Part shown: in pieces, positions 1 through 8,632 of the stretch | Position numbering within the stretch: the first letter of the stretch is position 1 | Layout of the letters: every line of letters begins with the position of its first letter | Assembly (NCBI GenBank): GCA_038147155.1 | Contig: JAYQTA010000004.1 | Coordinates: 1-64,000 of the forward strand | DNA from: Australimonas brisbanensis | Lineage (GTDB): Bacteria; Chloroflexota; Dehalococcoidia; Lucifugimonadales; Australimonadaceae | Reading direction: 5' to 3' | Length of the DNA: 64,000 nucleotides | Notes under the pieces: model-generated | What the model was told of the DNA's origin: nothing | What the model saw: only the letters and a program-made list of their open reading frames with translations | The model's database searches: none | Program-made: the position numbers and the translations under genes

Positions 1-102
1 GGGGGGGGGCGGGGGGGCCTGGCGCATCACCCCCGCCGCGCCCCACACCGCCGCCACGCCCACGGCGAGCCAGAGGACGGACCGGGAGCGGGCTTGGCCC
101 AC
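1..102 (-). CDS. N-terminal fragment of a membrane or exported protein, cut by the window edge
   Basis: A GTG start at 102 lies just after the stop of the upstream MmgE/PrpD gene, so the two probably form one transcript. The 34 visible residues hold a short basic start (Arg at 5 and 7), then a hydrophobic stretch of about 16 residues, then Gln-Ala followed by a proline run. This fits a signal peptide or an N-terminal membrane anchor followed by a Pro-rich linker. The rest lies outside the window. The poly-C run at the very edge could also hold a sequencing error. I do not recognise the family. Confidence 0.35.
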   Translation of the reverse strand, partial: MGQARSRSVLWLAVGVAAVWGAAGVMRQAPPPPP

Positions 103-105
103 CGC

Positions 106-1449
106 CTAGCCCTGGCGGGCCATCAGGCGGGCCACCTCGCCCACGTTGGGCGCCCCGTCCAGCGCCCACACGGCCTTGCGCAGCGCCTCGGTCTGCGCCG
201 CGCCCAGCACCTCGGCGGTGAGTGCGGTGTACTTGGCCGTGAGCACATCGTCCGGCATGGGGTTGGAGGGGGAGCCGGTGGCGTGCTCCACATGGGTCTC
301 CATGGTGCGCCCGTCGGTGAGGCGTATCGCCAGGTACACTTCATCCTCCTCGATGCCCTTCTCCGGGTTCGCCGAGACCTTGTCGCGCAGGGCGCTGATG
401 ACCGGGTCGGCCACCTTGGCGTCGGAGAACTGGGCATCGTGGCCCGCCCCGTCCACCAGCGCTGCGGCGGCGCAGTGCTGGAAGGAGAACTTGCCCTCCA
501 GGCCCCGTCGGGGCTCCGGGCGGTTCATCAGCTCCAGCACCAGCGGGTTCACCCGTGCGGTGATGGCCGCCACCTGCTCGGCCTTCAGGTTGTGCTCGTT
601 GCGCAGGCGGATCACCGCGTCCTGGATGGGGTGGGAGACCACGCCGTTGGCGTAGGGCTTGAGGCCGTTGTTGCCCAGCTCCCAGTGCTCGCCCAGCCGC
701 CCCGTCAGCTGCGCCTCGTCGTGCCCATTGGGGGAGAGCACGGCCCAGAAGCCGCGCCGCCCGCCGATGATGTCGTCAGCGGCCGTGAACCCGGCCTGCG
801 CCAGCTGCGCGGCCTGCAGGCCGTTGGAGGCGGCCTTGGCGGCGTGCAGCGCCTTGGCGTCGGAACCAAACACCTCACGCACGCCCGATGCCTGCGTCCC
901 GGCGGCGCCCAGGGCGTACACCAGTTGGCCCTCGTCCAATCCCAGCAGCCGCCCCGCGCCGGCGGCGGCGCCGAACACCCCGGCGGTGCCGGTGATGTGC
1001 CAGCCCGCGTCGTAGTGCCAGGGGTGAACGGACATGGCGATGCGGCAGGCGGCCTCCGCGCCCAGGGCGAAGGCGGCCAGGGCATCGCGCCCTGACGCGC
1101 CGGTCACCTCGGCGGCGGCCAGCACCGCGGGCCACACGGGCGCCGTGGGGTGGAGCACCGTGGGGAAGTGGGTGTCGTCGTAGTCCTGCAGGTGGGCGGC
1201 GTAGCCATTGATCTGAGCGGCGTTGAAGGCGCTGGTGCGCAGCCCGGAACCGATGGCCGTGGCCTTCCCGCTGGTGCCCTCGGCGCGCGCCCACTCGGTG
1301 AGGGAGACCACGGGCTTCTGCACCGAGGCGGAGACGGAGACGGCCAGCATGTTCAGCAGGGTGCGCTTGGACTCGTGGAGCACCCAGTCCGGCAGCGACT
1401 CGCTGCGGGCGGAGATGAGGTAGTCGGCCAGGGTGCGGGTGACGGACAC
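106..1449 (-). CDS. MmgE/PrpD family protein (2-methylcitrate dehydratase-like)
   Basis: The 447-residue protein has the full length and layout of the MmgE/PrpD family: an all-helical N-terminal domain with the NGYAAHLQDYDDTHFP segment, then a smaller C-terminal lid domain. Known members dehydrate 2-methylcitrate in propionate breakdown or decarboxylate cis-aconitate. The family is broad, so the substrate here is not certain, and no prpB or prpC lies nearby to support the methylcitrate cycle. I chose the GTG start at 1449 because GGAGG sits about 6 bases upstream. An upstream ATG at 1503 lies on the far side of a TATACT -10 box (1485-1490, minus strand), so it would not be transcribed from that promoter. 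Confidence 0.85.
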   Translation of the reverse strand: MSVTRTLADYLISARSESLPDWVLHESKRTLLNMLAVSVSASVQKPVVSLTEWARAEGTSGKATAIGSGLRTSAFNAAQINGYAAHLQDYDDTHFPTVLHPTAPVWPAVLAAAEVTGASGRDALAAFALGAEAACRIAMSVHPWHYDAGWHITGTAGVFGAAAGAGRLLGLDEGQLVYALGAAGTQASGVREVFGSDAKALHAAKAASNGLQAAQLAQAGFTAADDIIGGRRGFWAVLSPNGHDEAQLTGRLGEHWELGNNGLKPYANGVVSHPIQDAVIRLRNEHNLKAEQVAAITARVNPLVLELMNRPEPRRGLEGKFSFQHCAAAALVDGAGHDAQFSDAKVADPVISALRDKVSANPEKGIEEDEVYLAIRLTDGRTMETHVEHATGSPSNPMPDDVLTAKYTALTAEVLGAAQTEALRKAVWALDGAPNVGEVARLMARQG

Positions 1450-1556
1450 GGTGCGCCTCCGGAGGGGAACTGGGGATGCGCGCGAGTATAGCGGGCGAGG
1501 CATGGCCTCGCATCAGCGCGGGGGGTTCTCCTTCAGACCAGCGCAGCGTAGCGAGC

Positions 1557-1708
1557 GGGGCTGCAGGCCCCATGTTGAGCGCCCGGCAGGGCGCGGAGAC
1601 GGGGTAGCCCCCGGAGGGGGCGCAGGGGAGCACCCTGGAACGAGCGAGCGAAGCGAGCGGGGAGAAGGCACGCACGCAAGCCGCGGACCGGGCCCGGCGT
1701 CAGCCGGG
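1557..1708. other. Intergenic run of four GC-rich hairpins
   Basis: The 269-base gap between prmC and the MmgE gene holds four perfect short stem-loops in a row: GGGGC/GCCCC (1557-1571), GCGCCC/GGGCGC (1579-1594), GCCCCC/GGGGGC (1607-1621) and CCCGGC/GCCGGG (1693-1708). Between the third and fourth lies a purine-biased segment built from repeated GCGAGC words (1641-1660). No convincing reading frame crosses it. It could be a terminator or attenuator array for the minus-strand prfA-prmC operon, a REP-like dispersed element, or a structured RNA. Short GC hairpins also arise easily by chance in DNA this GC-rich. Confidence 0.35.
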
Positions 1709-1718
1709 GGCAGATTCT

Positions 1719-2567
1719 CTAGCGCTCCACCACGACGACGCGTTCGCGCCCGGCCAAATCGTTGACGGTGCGCACGGCGGCGGCGGGGAAGGCCTCGCGG
1801 GCTAGCGACGTGGCCACGGCCATCTGGCGCGGGTCCAGTTCCGCCAGCAGCGCGCCTCCGGGGAGCAGGCGCTCCGGGGCCTGGGCCAGCAGGCGCCGGT
1901 ACAAATCCAACCCGTCGTCGCCCCCGTCCAGCGCCTCGCGGGGCTCGAAGAGGCGTACCTCCGGCTCCAGGGTGGGTATCTCCCACGAGCACACGTAGGG
2001 CAGGTTGGCCGTCATCAGGTGCACCGGCCCAGGGAGCGCGGCCAACAGGTCGCTCTGGGCCACCCGCACACGCTCGGCCAGCCCCGCCCGCTCGGCGTTC
2101 AGGCCCGTCAGTTCCAGGGCGCGCGGGGCGATGTCCAGGGCATGCACCAGCGCGCCAGGCAGGTGGGCTGCCAGGGCCAGGCCGATGGCCCCGCTCCCGC
2201 ACCCCACGTCGGCGATGTGCAGGGAGGCAGGCATGCGGCCAGCCAGGCGCAGCGCCTCCTCCACCAATGCCTCCGTGTCCTGCCGGGGCACCAGCACGCC
2301 AGCAGCAACAGCCAGGGTTAGGCCATAGAACTCGCGCTTGCCCATCAGGTAGGCGGCGGGCTCGTGGTTGAGGCGGCGGGCCTCCAGCGCCGCCGCAGCG
2401 TCCTGGACGGCGGGTGAGGGCTCATCGCGCAGGGCCGCGTACAGACCGGGACGGTCCAGCTCCAGCGCCGTCATCCAGATCAGGTCCGCCTCCAGCTCAG
2501 CGTCGGCGATACCCGCGGTGGCGAGCCGGCGCGCCGTCCGGCGCAGCAGCACGCCCAGCTCGCTCAC
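1719..2567 (-). CDS. prmC: Release factor glutamine methyltransferase PrmC (HemK)
   Basis: PrmC methylates the glutamine of the GGQ motif in release factors RF1 and RF2, using S-adenosylmethionine. The 282-residue protein has the N-terminal helical domain, the SAM-binding motif DVGCGSGAIGLALA near residue 120, and the substrate motif NLPYV, a common variant of NPPY. It follows prfA, the gene of its substrate, and overlaps it: the prfA stop and the prmC GTG start share GTGA, which implies translational coupling. The pairing of prfA and prmC is widespread in bacteria. Confidence 0.96.
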   Translation of the reverse strand: MSELGVLLRRTARRLATAGIADAELEADLIWMTALELDRPGLYAALRDEPSPAVQDAAAALEARRLNHEPAAYLMGKREFYGLTLAVAAGVLVPRQDTEALVEEALRLAGRMPASLHIADVGCGSGAIGLALAAHLPGALVHALDIAPRALELTGLNAERAGLAERVRVAQSDLLAALPGPVHLMTANLPYVCSWEIPTLEPEVRLFEPREALDGGDDGLDLYRRLLAQAPERLLPGGALLAELDPRQMAVATSLAREAFPAAAVRTVNDLAGRERVVVVER

Positions 2568-3631
2568 GCCGTGGCCTCCTGGAGCGCCCGCGCCTGCTCG
2601 TCGGCCAGCAGGGCGTCCACCACGTCGTCGATGTCCCCCGCCAGGATGCCCTCCAGGCCGTGGACGGTCAGACCGATGCGGTGGTCGGTGAGGCGGTCCT
2701 GGGGGAAGTTGTAGGTGCGCACCTTCTCGGAGCGCTCCCCGGAGCCCACCTGGGACCGGCGCTCGGCGGAGGTCTGCTCCGCCTGCTCGCGCTGCTTGCG
2801 CTCCAGCAGGCGGGTGCGCATCACCGTCATGGCCTTCTGCTTGTTCTTGAGTTGGGAGCGTTCGTCCTGGGAGACCACCATGATGCCCGTGGGGATGTGC
2901 ACCAGGCGGATCGCCGTGGCCACCTTGTTCACGTTCTGCCCGCCGGGCCCACCGGAGTGGAAGATGTCCATCCGCAGCTCGGCGGGGTTGATGTCCACGT
3001 CCACCTCCTGCGCCTCCGGGAGCACCGCCACGGTGGCGGTGGAGGTGTGGATGCGGCCTTGGGTCTCGGTGGCGGGGACGCGCTGCACGCGGTGGACGCC
3101 GCTTTCGTGTTTGAGCTGGCGGTAGGCGCCGTCGCCGGTGACCTCGGCCACCAGCTCCTTGATGCCGCCGCCCTCGGTGAGGGAGGAGTCCACCACCTCC
3201 AGCAGCAGGCCGTGGCGCTGCGCGTAGCGCTGGTACATGCGGAACAGGTCGGCAGCGAACAGGGCGGCCTCGTCACCCCCGGTGCCCGCGCGTATCTCCA
3301 TGATGACGTTGCGGTCGTCGTTGGGGTCACGGGGCACCAGCGCCAGGCGCAGCTGCTCCTCCAACCCCGCTTGGAGCGCGCCGAGCCGGGCGGCCTCGTC
3401 ACGGGCCATGGAGGCCATGTCCGGGTCGGGGTCGCGGGCGAGTTCCTGGGCGCCGGCCAGGTCCTCACGCGCCGCCTGGAGCGCGGCGTAGGCCGAGACC
3501 ACGGGGGTCAGTTCGGCGCGCTCCTTGGCCAGGCGCGTGAGCTGTTCGTGATCGGCGGCCACCTCCGGGCGGCCCATGAGTTCATCGATCTCGTTAGCGC
3601 GTTCGACCAGCGCCTGCAGTTTCTCTTCCAT
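2564..3631 (-). CDS. prfA: Peptide chain release factor 1
   Basis: RF1 recognises UAA and UAG stop codons and triggers peptide release on the ribosome. The 355-residue protein carries the catalytic GGQ loop in SGGPGGQNVNK and has the usual length. The start at 3631 (MEEKLQAL) matches the family N-terminus; an in-frame ATG further upstream would add 73 unconserved residues running through the promoter region. A TATCAT box on the minus strand about 75 bases upstream (around 3704-3709) is a possible -10. The gene leads into prmC with a 4-base overlap. Confidence 0.97.
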   Translation of the reverse strand: MEEKLQALVERANEIDELMGRPEVAADHEQLTRLAKERAELTPVVSAYAALQAAREDLAGAQELARDPDPDMASMARDEAARLGALQAGLEEQLRLALVPRDPNDDRNVIMEIRAGTGGDEAALFAADLFRMYQRYAQRHGLLLEVVDSSLTEGGGIKELVAEVTGDGAYRQLKHESGVHRVQRVPATETQGRIHTSTATVAVLPEAQEVDVDINPAELRMDIFHSGGPGGQNVNKVATAIRLVHIPTGIMVVSQDERSQLKNKQKAMTVMRTRLLERKQREQAEQTSAERRSQVGSGERSEKVRTYNFPQDRLTDHRIGLTVHGLEGILAGDIDDVVDALLADEQARALQEATA

Positions 3632-3764
3632 CCCCTCGCCACACCACCTTCCCGTGCCGGGAGGGCGCGATGCGGCCCCCGGAGACCGGGGGCCACGGGG
3701 CCATGATAGCATGCGCCACGAAAGGCTTTTTACGGAATCTAAGAATAGTTCAAAATCTGCTCCC

Positions 3765-3801
3765 CCTTGGGTACACTCCCCTCGCTGGAATGCACCCAAG
3801 G
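3765..3801. promoter_or_regulatory. Inverted repeat between divergent prfA and the lipoprotein gene
   Basis: CCTTGGGTACA at 3765-3775 is mirrored by TGCACCCAAGG at 3791-3801, so 10 of 11 positions pair around a 15-base spacer. It sits in the comparatively AT-rich 261-base divergent intergenic region, about 90 bases upstream of the plus-strand start and 135 bases upstream of prfA. A possible -10 for the plus-strand gene (GATACT, 3819-3824) follows. The position suits a two-site operator for a dimeric regulator. There is no T-run, so a terminator is less likely. Confidence 0.4.
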
Positions 3802-3892
3802 CGCTCTTCGCATACGTAGATACTGCATAGAGCCCACCTGTACACTGCAATCGAGTTCGCGTTCGTAATCGTCCCGGAGGTCCTCGCTCCGC

Positions 3893-4999
3893 ATGAAGAG
3901 CCTGCGCTGCAGTTTGCTCATCCCTGCATCCCTCGTGGTGCTGGCGCTCGCCGCCGCGTGCGCTGCGCCAACGCCCACCCCGACGCCACAGCCGCCCACG
4001 CCGACGGCCACCCCAACGCCCACGGTGACGCCAACCCCTACGCCGGGCCCCACCGCCACGCCCACTGCTACGCCCACTGCCACGCCCACGCCCACGCTGG
4101 CTGAGGCGGTGGAGAAGGCCGCTCCGTCCCTCCTGCGGGTGAGTACTGGAGCGACCCAGTGGACCGGCGTGATGATCGACCCCTCGGGGCGCTTCCTCAC
4201 CGCTACTGACAACCTGGGCCCTGCGCCCCTGGTGGAGTTCACCACCGCGCAGGGTGCCACGGGCAAAGGCTGGGTGGTTGGCCGGGACGATGCGCTGGGT
4301 CTGGCGCTGCTCAAGGTGGTCGCGCCCACACAGGAGTACAGCTTCCTGCCCATGGCCACGCAGCAGTCGCCTCAGCTCAACGAGCAGATGGGCATCCTCC
4401 AGTTCAGCGCCGTGGGAACGCTCCTGGACAAGCGCACCACGCAGGTGGTGGGCTTCAATCAGGACCTGAACACCGGGGTTCAGTATGTGAAGCTGCTCGC
4501 TGGCCAGCTGGCCGGGTCTGAGGGCGGCGCCGTGGTGGACACCCTGGGTACGCTGCGGGGTATCCGCGTCTCGGATACGCAGATGATCACCACCGGCATC
4601 GGTAAGGCGGGCGAGGCATGGGCCATGACCTCCGACGGGGTGGCGCTGACGGTGCTCCCCAAACTGGAGACGGGCTACGTGTACGTCAAGCCGACCGAGG
4701 GCAGCACCGACCCTGGTGCGCCGCCCCCGATCCCTGCGGTGTTCAGCGGCAATATCACCATCGCGGGGCTCGCTGCCCCCGTGGGCACCCGGGTGTACGC
4801 CCGCGTGGTGCGGGCGGGCAAGCCTGATATCTGGGTTTCCACCACCGTGGCGATCGCAGGCCGCTATCAGGTCTCGGTGTCCATCACCGCGAGCGGCTAC
4901 GAGGGCGGGCTGGTGGAGTTCTGGGTGGACGCGGTGAAGGGTGACCGGAACGGCTTCTACCAGCCGGGGCAGATATCGTCCTTCGCCCTGGCCTTCTAG
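3893..4999 (+). CDS. Lipoprotein with a catalytically dead trypsin/HtrA-like domain
   Basis: The N-terminus is a lipoprotein signal with the modified cysteine at about residue 23. A Thr-Pro repeat linker runs to about residue 68. Residues 70-225 follow the pattern of an HtrA-type (S1C) serine protease: TGVMIDPSGRFLTATDNL, then GRDDALGLALLKV, then AGSEGGAVVDTLGTLRGI. The three catalytic positions are all changed: His to Asp106, Asp to Gly136, Ser to Glu210. I infer a non-catalytic binding fold on the cell surface. The C-terminal 90 residues look like a beta-sandwich domain (GNITIAGLAAPVGTRVYARV). TP-rich linkers are common in Chloroflexota surface proteins. Confidence 0.75.
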   Translation: MKSLRCSLLIPASLVVLALAAACAAPTPTPTPQPPTPTATPTPTVTPTPTPGPTATPTATPTATPTPTLAEAVEKAAPSLLRVSTGATQWTGVMIDPSGRFLTATDNLGPAPLVEFTTAQGATGKGWVVGRDDALGLALLKVVAPTQEYSFLPMATQQSPQLNEQMGILQFSAVGTLLDKRTTQVVGFNQDLNTGVQYVKLLAGQLAGSEGGAVVDTLGTLRGIRVSDTQMITTGIGKAGEAWAMTSDGVALTVLPKLETGYVYVKPTEGSTDPGAPPPIPAVFSGNITIAGLAAPVGTRVYARVVRAGKPDIWVSTTVAIAGRYQVSVSITASGYEGGLVEFWVDAVKGDRNGFYQPGQISSFALAF

Positions 5000-5027
5000 G
5001 CGAGCCGGCAGTCAGGACGCGCCAGAC

Positions 5028-6290
5028 TCAACGCAGGAGGCCGGCCACGCCGGCCTCCTGCACTTGTGTCTGGGTGGAGGTGGCCATCTCCCGCACCGTC
5101 ACCACTCCGGCCTCCAGCTCCGCCTCGCCGATCAGCACGGCGTGGGAGGCCTCCAGCGCGGAGGCGTAGCGCAGCTGGGCCTTGAGACTGCGCTCCGGCG
5201 CCACCACGGCGCAGAGGCCCTCGGCGCGCAGGCGCGCCGCAACCCGTACGGCGGCGGCCTTGGCTGCGGGGCCCCGGTGGGCGATGACCACCGGGCGTGG
5301 GCCCGCGGGGGCCACATCCACGTTCTGACGGCGCAGGTTCAGGATGATGCGCTCGATCCCGGCGGCGAAGCCGATCCCCGGCGTGGGTTTCCCGCCCAGC
5401 TGCTCCATGAGGCCGTCGTAGCGACCGCCCGCGCACACCGCTGACTGCGCCCCCTCCACGGCGGGGTGCACCTCGAACACCGTGCGGGTGTAGTAGTCGA
5501 GCCCGCGCACCAGCCGGTGATCGAGCCGGTACGGGATGCCCAGTTGGTCCAAATACCCGCGCAGTTCCTCCCAGTGGGCCTTGGCCCCCTCGCCCAGGAA
5601 ATCGGTGGAGCGGGGCGCTGCGTCCATGAAGCCCTCGGCGGCCAGCTCCTTGGAGTCCAGCAGGCGTAGGGGGCTGGTGTCGTAGCGGCGAGCGTCGTCT
5701 TGGTTCATGTGGGCCACGTGCGGGGCGAAGAACTCCCTCAGGGCCGCGATGTAGGCGGGCCGATCGGCCGCATCGCCGATGGAGTTGAGCACCAGGCTCA
5801 TCTCCCCCAACCCCAGCCGGGCCAGGGTGTTCATGGCCAGTTGCAGCACCTCCAGGTCCACGGCGGCGTCGCCATCGCCGATGGCCTCCACGCCGAACTG
5901 GTGGAACTGGCGGTAGCGCCCGGCCTGCGGACGGTCGTAGCGGAACATGGGGCACAGGTAGTAGAGGCGCGTGGGCTGGGCCTGGTTGTGCAGGCCGTGC
6001 TCCAGGTACGCGCGGCACACGGCGGCGGTGCCCTCCGGGCGCAGGGTGAGCTCATCCTCACCCCGGTCGATGAATGAGTACATCTCCTTCTGGACGATAT
6101 CCGTCTCGGTGCCCACGGTGCGGGCGAACAGCCCCGTCTCCTCGAAGATGGGCGTGTCGATGCGCGCGTAGCCGTAGGCGTGGGCGGCCTCGGTGACGCG
6201 TGCGTTCACGTGCGCCCACCACGCCTGGTCGGCGGGGAGGATGTCTGCGGTGCCGCGGGGCGCCTGGAACGAGCGGTTCTGCTCTGCCAT
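5028..6290 (-). CDS. hisS: Histidyl-tRNA synthetase
   Basis: This class II synthetase charges tRNA-His. The 420-residue protein shows motif 2 (LRPEGTAAVCRAYLEHG), the histidine-specific segment RGLDYYTRTVFE, and a C-terminal anticodon-binding domain. The start MAEQNRSFQAPRGTADILP fits the family. It is divergent from relA. The last codons of hisS form one arm of a perfect terminator-like stem (see 5033-5061), so the C-terminal residues EAGVAGLL are part coding, part signal. Confidence 0.96.
   Translation of the reverse strand: MAEQNRSFQAPRGTADILPADQAWWAHVNARVTEAAHAYGYARIDTPIFEETGLFARTVGTETDIVQKEMYSFIDRGEDELTLRPEGTAAVCRAYLEHGLHNQAQPTRLYYLCPMFRYDRPQAGRYRQFHQFGVEAIGDGDAAVDLEVLQLAMNTLARLGLGEMSLVLNSIGDAADRPAYIAALREFFAPHVAHMNQDDARRYDTSPLRLLDSKELAAEGFMDAAPRSTDFLGEGAKAHWEELRGYLDQLGIPYRLDHRLVRGLDYYTRTVFEVHPAVEGAQSAVCAGGRYDGLMEQLGGKPTPGIGFAAGIERIILNLRRQNVDVAPAGPRPVVIAHRGPAAKAAAVRVAARLRAEGLCAVVAPERSLKAQLRYASALEASHAVLIGEAELEAGVVTVREMATSTQTQVQEAGVAGLLR
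5033..5061. terminator. Bidirectional terminator-like stem inside the hisS 3' end
   Basis: GCAGGAGGCCGGC (5033-5045) and GCCGGCCTCCTGC (5049-5061) form a perfect 13-bp stem with a 3-base loop. It lies between the convergent lipoprotein gene (ends 4999) and hisS, but inside the hisS reading frame. No long T-tract follows on either side (ACTTGTGT on plus, GTTGAGT on minus). Confidence 0.6.
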
Positions 6291-6345
6291 GGGAGGGGCC
6301 GTCCTGGTGGGGGTGGGCGGCGCCGGGGGCGCTCGCGCGGGCCAT

Positions 6346-6351
6346 TATAAT
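6346..6351 (+). promoter_or_regulatory. -10 box TATAAT placed for leaderless relA transcription
   Basis: TATAAT ends exactly six bases (GAGCGC) before the ATG at 6358, so transcription would begin at the start codon. No ribosome binding site precedes the ATG. No clear -35 is visible. Confidence 0.7.
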
Positions 6352-6357
6352 GAGCGC

Positions 6358-8547
6358 ATGCAGGAACTGCTCGAACGCGTCCGCGCCTACATGCCGCCCG
6401 ACCGTGTGCGGCTGGTGGAGGACGCGCTGGCGTGCGCCGTCGAGCTGCACGCGGGGCAGGTGCGCAAGAGCGGCGACTCGTACATCGAGCACCCCGTCTC
6501 CGCCGCGCGCTACCTGGCGGACCTCTCGCTGGACGCGCCCACCATCGCCGCGGCGCTGCTGCACGATGTGATCGAGGACTGCGGGGTGAGCGTGGAGGAG
6601 CTGCGCTCGCGCTTCGGCACCGACGTGGCCCGCCTGGTGGACGGGGTCACCAAGCTCACCAAGCTTGACTCGCTGGTCGAGGAGGGCGTGCGCGCCCTCC
6701 GGCCCTCCGGTGATGCCGAGAGCCTGCGCAAGATGCTGGTGGCCATGGCGGAGGACATCCGCGTGGTGCTCATCAAGCTGGCCGACCGCCTGCACAACAT
6801 GCGCACCCTGGGCGCCCTCTCGCCGGACCGGCGCGTGGCCATCGCCCAGGAGACGCTGGACATCTACGCACCCCTGGCGCACCGGCTCGGCATGGGTGAG
6901 GTGAAGTGGCAGCTGGAGGACCTCTCCTTCCGCTACCTGCAGCCCAACCAGTACCGCGCCATCTCCAAGCTCCTCTCCTCCAAGCGCAAGGAGCGCGAGG
7001 ACTACGTGGCTCAGGTGACCGAGGTGTTGCGGCGTGAGCTGACGCGCCAGGGGTTCGAGGCGGAGATCACCGGGCGGCCCAAGCACATCTACTCCATCTA
7101 CCGCAAGGAGCAGGCCTACGCCGCCCAGGGCAAGCAGGTGGGGGACATCCACGACCTGTTCGCCGTGCGGGTGTTGGTGGAGACGGTGCAGGAGTGCTAC
7201 GCGGTGCTGGGGGCGGTGCACACCCTCTGGCGTCCGCTCCCCGGCGCCTTCGACGACTACATCGCCAACCCCAAGGAGAACATGTACCAGTCCCTGCACA
7301 CCACGGTGCGGGCCATCGGCGGGCTGCCGGTGGAGGTGCAGGTGCGCACCCGGGACATGCACCGGGTCAGTGAGTACGGCGTCGCCTCTCACTGGAGTTA
7401 CAAGGAGGGCGGCTCAAGGGACCAGCGCTTCGAGGAGCGCATGACGTGGCTGCGCCAGCTGCTGGAGTGGCAGCGGGAGGTCTCGGCCACCGAGGAATTC
7501 CTCGAATCGGTCAAGATGGACATCTTTCGCGACCAGGTGTTCGTCTATACGCCCAAGAATGAGATCAAGGAGCTGCCCAATGGCTCCACCCCCATCGACT
7601 TCGCCTACCGCATCCATACCGAGCTGGGCCACCGGTGCATCGGCGCCAAGGTGAACGGGCGTCTGGTCTCCCTGGACACCCAGTTGCGCAACGGCGATAC
7701 GGTGGAGGTGCTCACCTCCAAGGTGGCGCGCGGGCCCAGCCTGGACTGGCTCAACCCGCACGCTGGCTACGCCAAGACCGCCGGGGCGCGGCACGCGATC
7801 CGCTCCTGGTTCCGCCGACAGGAGCGTGGCGCCAACATCGAGCGCGGGCGCGAGCAGTTGCGCCGGGAGCTGCGGCGGCTGAACGCCTCGGTGGATGAGG
7901 CGGAGTTGGCGCGCATCTTCGCCTACGAGAGCGAGGAGGAGTTCCTGGCTGCCGTGGGGGCGGGCATCGTCTCCATGGCGCAGGTGGCCGGCCGCCTGGC
8001 CGTCCGCACCGAGGGCCCGCCCGCTCCGCCCATCCCCCTCACCATGGCCCAGTCTCCCCAGAAGGGTTCCGTGGAGTGGCCCACGGGTATCACCGTGCTG
8101 GGCGTGGGCGACCTGCTCACCCGAATGGCCGCCTGCTGCACGCCGGTGCCGGGCGACGACATCATCGGTTTCATCACCCGCATGCGCGGGGTCACCGTCC
8201 ACCGGCGCGATTGCCCCAACATCCGTGCCGTCTCCGAACCGGAGCGGCTGGTGGAGGTGGGCTGGGGGACGGCGCGCAACGTCTCCACGGTGCGCATCCG
8301 CATCGAGGCCTTCGACCGCGTGGGGCTGCTGCACGACATCACCGGTGCGGTGTCCGCCGAGGGGGTGAACATCACCGCATCTTCCACCGAGGTGGGGACC
8401 GATGGCGAGGTGGTGGTGCATGTGACCATGCAGGTTGGGAGCCTGGAGCAGCTCTCGCGCCTGTTTACCCGGGTGGAGGCGGTGCGTGGGGTGCGCTCGG
8501 CCAGCCGCGTCGCCCCCGGCGAGGGGCGCGCCATCCAGCCCCGCTAG
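6358..8547 (+). CDS. relA: Bifunctional (p)ppGpp synthetase/hydrolase (RelA/SpoT homologue)
   Basis: The protein makes and breaks the alarmone (p)ppGpp in the stringent response. The 729 residues contain, in order: an HD hydrolase domain with an intact LLHDVIED motif (about 60-70), the nucleotidyl-synthetase domain (about 235-350), a TGS domain (DQVFVYTPKNEIKELPNGST), a conserved-cysteine region (MAACCTPVPGDDI) and a C-terminal ACT domain. The intact HD motif argues for a bifunctional Rel rather than a synthetase-only RelA. The synthetase entry is slightly unusual, with RKEQAYAAQGKQVGD in place of the tighter RKMKRK-type spacing. The start at 6358 is chosen because of the leaderless promoter; upstream in-frame codons overlap hisS antisense. 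Confidence 0.95.
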   Translation: MQELLERVRAYMPPDRVRLVEDALACAVELHAGQVRKSGDSYIEHPVSAARYLADLSLDAPTIAAALLHDVIEDCGVSVEELRSRFGTDVARLVDGVTKLTKLDSLVEEGVRALRPSGDAESLRKMLVAMAEDIRVVLIKLADRLHNMRTLGALSPDRRVAIAQETLDIYAPLAHRLGMGEVKWQLEDLSFRYLQPNQYRAISKLLSSKRKEREDYVAQVTEVLRRELTRQGFEAEITGRPKHIYSIYRKEQAYAAQGKQVGDIHDLFAVRVLVETVQECYAVLGAVHTLWRPLPGAFDDYIANPKENMYQSLHTTVRAIGGLPVEVQVRTRDMHRVSEYGVASHWSYKEGGSRDQRFEERMTWLRQLLEWQREVSATEEFLESVKMDIFRDQVFVYTPKNEIKELPNGSTPIDFAYRIHTELGHRCIGAKVNGRLVSLDTQLRNGDTVEVLTSKVARGPSLDWLNPHAGYAKTAGARHAIRSWFRRQERGANIERGREQLRRELRRLNASVDEAELARIFAYESEEEFLAAVGAGIVSMAQVAGRLAVRTEGPPAPPIPLTMAQSPQKGSVEWPTGITVLGVGDLLTRMAACCTPVPGDDIIGFITRMRGVTVHRRDCPNIRAVSEPERLVEVGWGTARNVSTVRIRIEAFDRVGLLHDITGAVSAEGVNITASSTEVGTDGEVVVHVTMQVGSLEQLSRLFTRVEAVRGVRSASRVAPGEGRAIQPR

Positions 8548-8632
8548 CCAAACGGCCCGAACCGTGGCACAATAACCGTTCGTGGGAAGCATCGGCCCCG
8601 CCGTCCAGCGACGGGGCGCACAGGAGAGGCCC

